NCBI RefSeq assembly: GCF_900091435.1
Contig: NZ_FMCS01000001.1
Coordinates: 433,512-497,511, forward strand
Direction of reading: 5' to 3'
From: Micromonospora chaiyaphumensis
GTDB lineage: Bacteria > Actinomycetota > Actinomycetes > Mycobacteriales > Micromonosporaceae
DNA length: 64,000 nt
This document shows, in pieces, positions 18,084 through 24,880 of this stretch (positions are counted from its first letter, which is position 1; each line of letters starts with the position of its first letter). Below the pieces are notes generated by a model, which was not told the origin of the DNA, searched no databases, and saw only the letters and a list, made by a program, of their open reading frames with translations. Position numbers and translations under genes: made by a program.

Positions 18084-18956
18084 TCAGGCGGTCACGTGGG
18101 CGCTGTCGCCGGCCGTGGCGGCGAACGAGGTGCCGCTGACCATCCGCGCGCCGTCCGACGCGAGGAACACCACGAGCGGCGCCACGTCCTCCGGCTGCAC
18201 CCACGGCACGCCCAGCGGGGTCTTCGCCCGCAGCGCCTCCACCGCGCTCCGCTCGTCGGCGGCCGGGTCACCGGACGGCGTCTTCCCGCCCTCGACGATG
18301 GCCTGCGCGTAGCGGTCCTGGTGGCGGGTCAGGGCGGTGTCGACCAGGCCGGGAATCACCGCGTTCACCGTGATCCCGTGCGCCCCCAGTTCCAGCGCCG
18401 CCGACTTGACCAGCCCGATGAGCCCCCACTTCGACGCCGAGTAGGCCGCACCGTTCGTCGTGCCGTGGTGCCCCTGCGTGGAGGAGGTCACCACGATCCG
18501 CCCGCCGCCCCGGCGGACCAGCAGCGGCGCGAAGACCCGCAGCACGTTGGCGGTGCCCGTGAGGTTGACGTCGATCTGGTCGTGCCAGTCCGGGTCGGAC
18601 ATCTCCAGCAGGGGCTTGAACGCCTGGATGCCGGCGTTGGCGAACAGCACGTCGACGCCGCCGTGCTCGCGCTCGACCGCTCCGGCCACCGCGCGTACCG
18701 CCCCGATGTCCCGCTGGTCGGCGACGTGCGCGGACCAGCGCGCGCCGGCCGCGGCGACCCGCCGGCCGGTCTCCGCCAGGTCGTCCGGGGTGGCCGGCGG
18801 GAAGTCGAGGATCGGGCTCACCGGACCGGCCACGTCCATCCCGGCCACATCCGCGCCGGCCTCGGCGAGCGCCACGGCGGCGGCCCGGCCGATCCCGCGC
18901 GCCGCGCCGGTGACCACGGCGACCCGCCCGGACAGCGGTAGCGCCGCTGCGGCCAT
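18084..18956 (-). CDS. Mycofactocin-type short-chain dehydrogenase/reductase
   Basis: A 290-residue SDR. The cofactor motif is VAVVTGAARGIGRAAAVALA, NAG occurs in LFANAGIQ, and the catalytic residues are in VVTSSTQGHHG and AAYSASKWG. A long insert after the second strand contains TPDDLAETGRRVAAAG, which is characteristic of the mycofactocin-dependent SDR family (non-exchangeable NAD cofactor), and the C-terminus has VPWVQPEDVAPLVVFLASD. The likely reaction is oxidation of an alcohol, with electrons passed to mycofactocin. No mycofactocin biosynthesis gene is in the window. The ATG at 18956 matches the expected N-terminus. Confidence 0.87.
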   Translation of the reverse strand: MAAAALPLSGRVAVVTGAARGIGRAAAVALAEAGADVAGMDVAGPVSPILDFPPATPDDLAETGRRVAAAGARWSAHVADQRDIGAVRAVAGAVEREHGGVDVLFANAGIQAFKPLLEMSDPDWHDQIDVNLTGTANVLRVFAPLLVRRGGGRIVVTSSTQGHHGTTNGAAYSASKWGLIGLVKSAALELGAHGITVNAVIPGLVDTALTRHQDRYAQAIVEGGKTPSGDPAADERSAVEALRAKTPLGVPWVQPEDVAPLVVFLASDGARMVSGTSFAATAGDSAHVTA

Positions 18957-19090
18957 CCGACCCACCCCCGTTCCGCCGGCACCCTCTCCTCTCCTCGCAC
19001 CGTAGACCGGTCCCGCCCCGCCCCGCCCACGGATCGACACCGTGACCGCCAGCCGCCCCGGGGCACAGGCGAGACTGACGCCAACTCGGC

Positions 19091-19128
19091 GAGGTGGTGG
19101 TCCCCGCCGGCCCGGACGCCGCAATCTC
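19091..19128. repeat. Degenerate copy of intergenic palindromic element
   Basis: This stretch aligns with the palindrome at 19176-19213, offset by 85 bases, and the similarity extends on both sides (about 64 bp in total, from TCGGCGAGGTGG to GATCTCG). Mismatches in the right arm weaken the stem. With the better copy it accounts for most of the 306-base gene-free interval 18957-19262; I see no coding sequence there. Confidence 0.6.
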
Positions 19129-19175
19129 CCGAGCGCCGGCGTCGATCTCGCCCGCCCACCCGCCGCGACATCGGC

Positions 19176-19213
19176 GAGGTGGCGGTTTCCGTGGGCCCGG
19201 ACACCGCCACCTC
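19176..19213. repeat. 38-bp intergenic palindromic element
   Basis: The arms GAGGTGGCGGT and ACCGCCACCTC are perfect inverted repeats around an inner TCCG/CGGA pair and a central GGGCCC, so the single strand can form a long hairpin. It lies 50 bases beyond the 3' end of the flavin oxidoreductase gene, where it could also help terminate or stabilise transcripts. Its look is that of a dispersed intergenic repeat of Micromonospora chromosomes. Confidence 0.65.
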
Positions 19214-19262
19214 CCGCGAGCTGGTGTTGATCTCGGGCGCGTGCCGCGCGACGGTGGCGTGG

Positions 19263-20294
19263 TCAGAGCGTGCGGGTCAGGTCGGTGAGGATGTCGGCGA
19301 CCGGCGCGTCCCGGGCGCCGCGCCAGCCGGTGCCGGCCCACAGGTGCAGCCGGTCGGCGTCGCCGGACTGGGCGGCGGCGACGCGCAGCGGCCGGGTCAG
19401 GTGGTGCAGCGCCGGGTAGCCGAGCGGGGCGGCCGCCTCGTGCCGGTCGATGAAGTCGTTGCGCAGCCCCCGCGCCGGGCGGCCGGTGAAGGCGCGGGTG
19501 ACCACGGTCCGGTCCCGGCGCGGGTCGGCCAGCGCGTCGCGGTGGGTGCGGCCGGTGCCGGCCTCGTCGGCCCGCAGCAGCAGCGTGCCGACCAGCACGC
19601 CGGTGGCGCCGGCGGCCAGCGCCGCCCGGACGTCCTGGGAACCACCGATCCCGCCGGCTCCGAGTACGGGCAGTCCGGGGCCGCCGGCCACGGACGCGAC
19701 CAGCTCGGGCAGCGGGCGGAGCGGCGGTGGGGCGGCCGGGGTGAAGGTGCCCAGGTGGCCGCCGGCGGCGCCGCTCTGCGCGACCAGCCCGTCGACCCCG
19801 AGGTCGGCCGCGGCCGCCGCCTCGGCCGGGTTCGTCACGGTGACCAGGACCCGGCTACCGGCCCGCCGCAGGTCGCGGACCACCGGCTCCGGCGGCAGGC
19901 CGAACGTGAAGCTGACGACCGGTACCGGGTCGGCGCGCAGCAGATCGAGCTTCGCCGCCCAGTGGTCGTCGTCCTCAGTGCGCGCGGCGGCGGCCAGGTC
20001 GAGCCCGTAGGCCGTGCCCTCGGGTGCGATCCGGCTCGCGTAGCGGCGGAAGTCCGCCTCCGTCACCGGCACCGGCGTGGGCACGAAGACGTTCACCCCG
20101 AACGGTCGCCCGGCGGCGCGCAGCTCGGCGATCTCCCCCGCGATCACCTCCGGCGTCTTGTAGCCGGCGGCGAGGAACGCGAAGGCTCCGGCCGCGCCCA
20201 CCGCCGTCGCCAGCCCCGCGGTGGTCGGCCCACCGGCCATCGGCGCCGCGACCACCGGCACGTCCACTCCGAGTAGTTCCCGCAACCCGTCCAC
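19263..20294 (-). CDS. Nitronate monooxygenase-like FMN oxidoreductase
   Basis: A 343-residue TIM-barrel flavoprotein of the 2-nitropropane dioxygenase/nitronate monooxygenase family. Motifs are VVAAPMAGGPTTAGLATAVG at the N-terminus, VNVFVPTPVPVTE, VSFTFGLP, DGLVAQSGAAGGHLGTF near the FMN phosphate site, and LPVLGAGGIGGSQDVRAALA followed by GATGVLVGTLLL. It oxidises alkyl nitronates or a related substrate with FMN and O2. The GTG start at 20294 fits the family's N-terminus. It is last in an apparent three-gene minus-strand operon. Confidence 0.9.
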   Translation of the reverse strand: MDGLRELLGVDVPVVAAPMAGGPTTAGLATAVGAAGAFAFLAAGYKTPEVIAGEIAELRAAGRPFGVNVFVPTPVPVTEADFRRYASRIAPEGTAYGLDLAAAARTEDDDHWAAKLDLLRADPVPVVSFTFGLPPEPVVRDLRRAGSRVLVTVTNPAEAAAAADLGVDGLVAQSGAAGGHLGTFTPAAPPPLRPLPELVASVAGGPGLPVLGAGGIGGSQDVRAALAAGATGVLVGTLLLRADEAGTGRTHRDALADPRRDRTVVTRAFTGRPARGLRNDFIDRHEAAAPLGYPALHHLTRPLRVAAAQSGDADRLHLWAGTGWRGARDAPVADILTDLTRTL

Positions 20295-20326
20295 GGCACC
20301 AGTCTGCCGGTCCACCGCCCGGTCCG

Positions 20327-20749
20327 TCAGGACGGCAGGCGTTCGCGCAGCCAGGCCGGATCCGGGTTGACCACGGCCTCGCCGGGCAGCACCACGGTCG
20401 GGACCGTCTCGTCGCCGCCGGTGACCGCCCGGACCGCCGCCGCCCCGGCAGGATCGCGCCAGATGTTCACCCAGTACGCCCGCCCGGCGCGGCGGCCCAG
20501 CCGCAGGCGCAGGCGCAGGCAGTAGCGGCAGCCGGGCCGCCAGTAGACCACCGGCCGCCCGTCGCGCGCGCTGCGCTCCCGCGCCTCGGCGGCGGTCAGC
20601 GACGGCGGGAACACCAGCGGCGAGAAGAGGGCCGCCAGAACCGCGAAGGCCAGGAACTCGACGGCACCCACCACCGGGTGGTACGCCCGGACCGCGACGA
20701 CCACCCCGACCGCCAGCATCAGGCCGGCCAACCACCAGTTTCGCAGCAC
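20327..20749 (-). CDS. Membrane-anchored glutaredoxin-like protein
   Basis: A 140-residue protein with two N-terminal hydrophobic helices (about residues 4-22 and 27-49) and a C-terminal thioredoxin-fold domain. The redox motif is VVYWRPGCRYCLRL (CxxC), followed by the cis-Pro region ETVPTVVLPGE. The fold resembles actinobacterial mycoredoxin/glutaredoxin-like proteins; fusion to a membrane anchor suggests it reduces a membrane-proximal partner on the cytoplasmic face. It sits 24 bases downstream of the FAD/Fe-S protein gene and 32 bases upstream of the flavin oxidoreductase gene. Confidence 0.8.
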   Translation of the reverse strand: MLRNWWLAGLMLAVGVVVAVRAYHPVVGAVEFLAFAVLAALFSPLVFPPSLTAAEARERSARDGRPVVYWRPGCRYCLRLRLRLGRRAGRAYWVNIWRDPAGAAAVRAVTGGDETVPTVVLPGEAVVNPDPAWLRERLPS

Positions 20750-20773
20750 GTCGCGGGATGCTACCCGCCCGGG

Positions 20774-23566
20774 TCAGGCGGTCGCCTCGGCCAGCAGTTC
20801 GAGCAGGTGACGGTACGGCTGCCCGGTGGCCCGGGCCATGCCGATCTCGCAGGTGCGGTTCACCGAGGCGTACCCGTCGAAGGAGCGGCCGGCGACGGCG
20901 GCGGCCTCGGCGCGGGTGGCCGAGGCGGTCAGCTCGGGATGCAGCAGCCCCCGGTCGCCGGCGAACCCGCAGCACTGCCAGCCCTCGGGCACCACCACCT
21001 CGTCGGCGACGGCGCGGGCCACGGCGAGCAGCGCGTCGTCCAGCCCGAGCCGGGTCGACGAGCAGGTCGGGTGCAGCGCGAGGGAGCCGAGCCGGCGGCG
21101 CACGGTGAGCCGGGGCAGCAGCTCGGTGGCCGCGTACGCGACGGCGTCGACCACCCGCAGGTCGCCGGCGCCGGCGACCAGCTTCGCGAAGCCCTCGGTG
21201 CAGGAGGCGGCGTCGCTGACCACGGGCAGGGCGCCCTCGCGGCTGGCCGCCCGCAGCGCCGACGGCACCCGGTCCCGCACCGCCTCGTAGCCGGCCGTGA
21301 GGCCCTTCGAGGACCAGGGCGTGCCGCAGCACATGCTTCCGATCCCCTCGGGCACGAGCAGGCGGACGCCGGCCCGGTCGGCGAGGGTGAGCAGGGCGGC
21401 GGCCACGCCGGAGCCGCCCTGCGCCGGGGCGAAGAGCGTGCCGAGGCAGGACGGGACGAAGACGGCGTCGGGCTCGCCGACGGGGCGGGGCCGGCGCGGC
21501 CGGCCGCCCCGGGGCAGATCGCGTTGCCACTGCGGGACCCGCTCGGCGCCGAGGACGGCACGGGCGGCCCGGGTGGCCGCCTCGGGCAGCGCGGGCGGCA
21601 GCGCGCCGGCCAGGTCCAGCCCGCGGGACATGCCCCGGGTGGTGGCGCCCCAGCGGCGCGCGGCGCCCCGCCAGCCGGCCTGCGCGACCCCGCCGTTGCG
21701 GTCGGCCCGCAGCCGCTTCACCAGGTCGCCGGTGTTGATGAGGACCGGGCAGGCGGTGGCGCACATGCCGTCCACCGCGCAGGTGTCCACCGCGTCGTAG
21801 TCGTAGGCGCGCTCCAGTTCCTCGGCGAGGGCCGGGTCGCCGCCGGCGCGGGCGGCGGTGATCTCCCGGCGCAGCACGATCCGCTGCCGGGGGGTGGTGG
21901 TCAGGTCGCGACTCGGGCAGACCGGCTCGCAGTAGCCGCACTCGACGCAGCGGTCGACCTCCTCCTCCACGGTCGGCACGGTCTTCAGGTGCCGCATGTG
22001 GATCTCGGGGTCGTCGCTGAGCAGCACGCCCGGGTTGAGCACCCCGTCCGGGTCGCAGAGCGTCTTGACCTCGCGCATCACCGCGTACAGCTCGTCGCCG
22101 AACTGGCGGCGCACGTAGGGGGCCATGACCCGGCCGGTGCCGTGCTCGGCCTTCAGCGTGCCGCCGTGGCCGAGCACCAGGTCGACCATCTCCTCGGTGA
22201 AGTCGGCGTAGCGGGCCGGGGCGGTGCCGTCGGCGAACCGCTCGTTGAGCATGAAGTGCAGGTTGCCGTCCTTGGCGTGGCCGAAGATGACACTCTCCTC
22301 GTACCGGTGCCGGTCGAAGAGGCCGGCGAGGGCGGCGCAGGTGCCGGCGAGGGCGTCGACCGGGACGGCGACGTCCTCCAGCAGGGCGGTGGTGCCCGAT
22401 GGGCGGGCGCCGGCCACGGCCGCGTACAGGCCCTTGCGGATGTGCCAGAGCGCGGCGCGGGCGGCGGCCTCGCCGCTGAGCCGGGCCGGGGTGGTCAACG
22501 GCAGGTCGGCCAGCACCGGCCGGGCGGTGGCGACGCGCTCGGCCAGCGCCTCCGGGTCGGACTCCTGCCACTCGACCAGCAGCGCCGCGTGGTCGCGCAC
22601 GGCCAGGCCGCGCAGCGCGGCGTCCGCCCGCGGGTCCCGCTGGGCGACCCGCAGGGCGGCCGCGTCGAGCAGCTCGACCGCCGCCGGCCCGGCGGCCACC
22701 AGCGCCGGCATGGCGGCCATCGCCGCGCCCAGGGTGTCGAAGACCAGCAGGCCGGTCGCGGCGTGCCGGTGCACGGGTACGGTGCGGAAGGTCGCCGCCG
22801 CGACGAACGCGAGGGTGCCCTCGCTGCCCACCACGAGCCGGGTCAGCAGGTCGGCGGGCTCGTCGTGGTCGAGGAACGCGTTCACCCCGTACCCCATGGT
22901 GTTCTTCATGGCGTACTGGGCGCGGATCCGGCGCACCGAGTCGGGGTTGCCGCGCACCCGGTCGCGCAGCCGCAGCAGGCCGGCGTGCAGGTCCGGCTCG
23001 GCGGCGCGCAGCCGGGTGTCGGCATCCGGGGCGCCGGTGTCGAGCACGGTGCCGCTGGGCAGCACCAGCAGCAGCGACTCCAGGGTGCGGTAGGTGTTGA
23101 ACTCGGTGCCGCAGGTCATCCCGCTGGAGTTGTTGGCGACCACCCCGCCGACCGTGCAGGCGGACTCACTGGCCGGGTCCGGGCCGAGCTTGCGGCCGTA
23201 GGGGGCGAGCCGGGCGTTGACCTGCCGCAGCACCACCCCGGGCTGCACCCGAACCCGCCGGCCGTCGTCGAGGACGTCGAGCTCGCGGAAGTGCCGCCGG
23301 GTGTCCACGAGCAGCCGGTCGGTCACCGCCTGGCCGCTGAGGCTCGTGCCGCCGGAGCGGAAGGTCAGCGGGGTGTCGGTGCGGCGGCTGTGCCGCAGCA
23401 GGGCGGCTACCTGGTCGGCGTCGGCCGGGGTGATCACCGCGCTCGGATGCAGCAGGTAGTGCGACGCGTCGTGGGCCAGCCGGAGCCGGTCCGCGGCCCG
23501 GGTGGCCACCCCGCCGGGTACCGCCGCCTCCAGTCCGGCCCGCGCGTCGCCGTTCAGCTCCACCAT
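20774..23566 (-). CDS. FAD/Fe-S D-lactate dehydrogenase-like oxidoreductase
   Basis: A 930-residue fusion. Residues about 40-210 are the FAD_binding_4 domain (PSAVITPADADQVAALLRHS, then FRSGGTSLSGQAV); about 240-510 the FAD oxidase C-terminal domain (IFGHAKDGNLHFML, HGGTLKAEHGTGR). A ferredoxin-like region holds CVECGYCEPVCPS near 540 and CAVDGMCATACPV near 595. Two CCG modules follow (MCCGTPWSSKG near 744, CCGFAGDRG near 863). This architecture, GlcD/Dld fused to GlcF-like parts, is that of quinone-linked D-lactate or 2-hydroxyacid dehydrogenases. It is first in the minus-strand operon. Confidence 0.92.
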   Translation of the reverse strand: MVELNGDARAGLEAAVPGGVATRAADRLRLAHDASHYLLHPSAVITPADADQVAALLRHSRRTDTPLTFRSGGTSLSGQAVTDRLLVDTRRHFRELDVLDDGRRVRVQPGVVLRQVNARLAPYGRKLGPDPASESACTVGGVVANNSSGMTCGTEFNTYRTLESLLLVLPSGTVLDTGAPDADTRLRAAEPDLHAGLLRLRDRVRGNPDSVRRIRAQYAMKNTMGYGVNAFLDHDEPADLLTRLVVGSEGTLAFVAAATFRTVPVHRHAATGLLVFDTLGAAMAAMPALVAAGPAAVELLDAAALRVAQRDPRADAALRGLAVRDHAALLVEWQESDPEALAERVATARPVLADLPLTTPARLSGEAAARAALWHIRKGLYAAVAGARPSGTTALLEDVAVPVDALAGTCAALAGLFDRHRYEESVIFGHAKDGNLHFMLNERFADGTAPARYADFTEEMVDLVLGHGGTLKAEHGTGRVMAPYVRRQFGDELYAVMREVKTLCDPDGVLNPGVLLSDDPEIHMRHLKTVPTVEEEVDRCVECGYCEPVCPSRDLTTTPRQRIVLRREITAARAGGDPALAEELERAYDYDAVDTCAVDGMCATACPVLINTGDLVKRLRADRNGGVAQAGWRGAARRWGATTRGMSRGLDLAGALPPALPEAATRAARAVLGAERVPQWQRDLPRGGRPRRPRPVGEPDAVFVPSCLGTLFAPAQGGSGVAAALLTLADRAGVRLLVPEGIGSMCCGTPWSSKGLTAGYEAVRDRVPSALRAASREGALPVVSDAASCTEGFAKLVAGAGDLRVVDAVAYAATELLPRLTVRRRLGSLALHPTCSSTRLGLDDALLAVARAVADEVVVPEGWQCCGFAGDRGLLHPELTASATRAEAAAVAGRSFDGYASVNRTCEIGMARATGQPYRHLLELLAEATA

Positions 23567-23625
23567 GATCGCCGCACCTCCCCGAGCCCACCCTAGTCAG
23601 GACCGGGCGACGCGCCACCGACCCC

Positions 23626-23654
23626 TTGTCCTGGCATCGATCTGGGTAGATACT
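23626..23654 (+). promoter_or_regulatory. Candidate promoter of second S1 protease gene
   Basis: TTGTCC (23626-23631) and GATACT (23649-23654), 17 bases apart, match the vegetative consensus well. The protease start lies 101 bases downstream, preceded by GAGGAGAAG. Confidence 0.5.
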
Positions 23655-23755
23655 CGCCGCTACAGCGTTCGTCGAGGTCACACCCCGAGCCGACCCCGGC
23701 GACACGGCATGGACGCCGACGCAACCGGCGGCCTTCACCGTCCGAGGAGAAGACC

Positions 23756-24616
23756 GTGAGAATCCGCCGAAGCCGACTCACCCCCCTGCTCGCCGCGACC
23801 GTCGGCCTGGTGGCCGCCGGCGCCTTCGCCGTGCCCGGTGCCGCCTCGGCCGCCGCGCCGAGCTTCACCACCGACCAGCTGTCCCGGGTCGACTCCGCCG
23901 TCGCGGCCTCCGGCGTCGACGGCATCGCCTGGCGCGTGGACGCGGCGTCGGGCCGCGTGGTGGTGACCGCCGACGAGAGCGTCTCGGCCGCCGAGCTCGC
24001 CACGCTCAAGAAGAGCGCCGGAGCCCAGGCCGGCGCGATCCGGGTGGACCGGGCCAAGGGGGTCTTCCGTCCGCTGCTCTCCGCCGGTGACGCCATCTAC
24101 GGCGGCGGCTACCGCTGCTCGCTCGGCTTCAACGTGGTCAAGTCCGGCGTGTACTACTTCCTCACCGCCGGGCACTGCGGCGACGTGGCCAACACCTGGT
24201 ACACCAACTCCGGCCAGACCACCCTCATCGGCCCGACCACGAACTCCAGCTTCCCCGGCAACGACTACGCGCTGGTCCGCTACGACAACGCCGCGCTCAG
24301 CCACCCGGGCGGCTACACCGCGGCGAACGCGTTCGTCGGCGAGGCGGTCAAGCGCACCGGGTCGACCACCGGCACCCACAGCGGCACCGTGACCGCGTTG
24401 AACGTGACGGTCCGCTACCAGGGCAGCGGCACCGTTCGCGGCATGATCCAGACCACGGTCTGCGCCGAGCCGGGCGACTCCGGCGGCCCGCTCTACGACG
24501 GCACGAAGGCGCTCGGCATCACCTCCGGCGGCAGCGGTAACTGCCGGACCGGCGGCACCACCTTCTTCCAGCCCGTCACCGAGGCGGCGAGCGCGTACGG
24601 CGTGACCGTCTACTGA
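23756..24616 (+). CDS. Secreted S1 family serine protease (second copy)
   Basis: A 286-residue preproenzyme with an Arg-rich Sec signal peptide (residues 1 to about 33), a propeptide to about residue 112, and a chymotrypsin-fold domain starting near [11 protein letters not shown]. The catalytic triad is His140 (FLTAGHC), Asp170 (FPGNDYALV) and Ser242 (EPGDSGGPL). It is clearly a paralogue of the protease at 5891-6724: both share the IYGGG entry, the SSFPGNDY block and the C-terminal SGGSGNC region. This copy lacks the Cys pair that the first has around positions 189-199. A GTG start at 23756 follows a strong GAGGAGAAG site. Confidence 0.93.
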   Translation: MRIRRSRLTPLLAATVGLVAAGAFAVPGAASAAAPSFTTDQLSRVDSAVAASGVDGIAWRVDAASGRVVVTADESVSAAELATLKKSAGAQAGAIRVDRAKGVFRPLLSAGDAIYGGGYRCSLGFNVVKSGVYYFLTAGHCGDVANTWYTNSGQTTLIGPTTNSSFPGNDYALVRYDNAALSHPGGYTAANAFVGEAVKRTGSTTGTHSGTVTALNVTVRYQGSGTVRGMIQTTVCAEPGDSGGPLYDGTKALGITSGGSGNCRTGGTTFFQPVTEAASAYGVTVY

Positions 24617-24623
24617 GAACGAC

Positions 24624-24645
24624 GCGGCCGGCAGTCGCCGGCCGC
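24624..24645 (+). terminator. Hairpin terminator (first of a tandem pair)
   Basis: A perfect 9-bp stem (24624-24632 with 24637-24645) and 4-base loop begin 8 bases after the protease stop codon. Confidence 0.7.
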
Positions 24646-24660
24646 AGCGGCGACACCAGA

Positions 24661-24691
24661 GGACCCGCACCGGCTCGGTCGGTGCGGGTCC
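24661..24691 (+). terminator. Hairpin terminator (second of a tandem pair)
   Basis: A perfect 12-bp stem (24661-24672 with 24680-24691) with a 7-base loop follows the first hairpin by 15 bases. The pair insulates the lanthipeptide operon from read-through. Confidence 0.8.
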
Positions 24692-24743
24692 TCGCTCGTT
24701 CCCGCGGCACCGGCGGCACACGCCCGCACTGGCGGCGCGGCAT

Positions 24744-24777
24744 TCACGATTTCAAACTCCGCCGTTGTCACGATTTC
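24744..24777 (+). promoter_or_regulatory. Direct repeats in the lanthipeptide operon promoter region
   Basis: TCACGATTTC occurs exactly twice, at 24744-24753 and 24768-24777, in an AT-richer island upstream of the synthetase gene. Paired direct repeats suit binding of a dimeric response regulator, such as the RamR-like proteins encoded at the far end of the cluster. This is inferred from position and symmetry. Confidence 0.45.
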
Positions 24778-24880
24778 GGGGTGCGAAAATCACGCGCCGG
24801 TCATGACTCATCACACTTTGCCCACCCCTCCGCCGTCCGCAGGATTGACCTCACCCGATCAGCCGGTGGAGGCAGACGAC

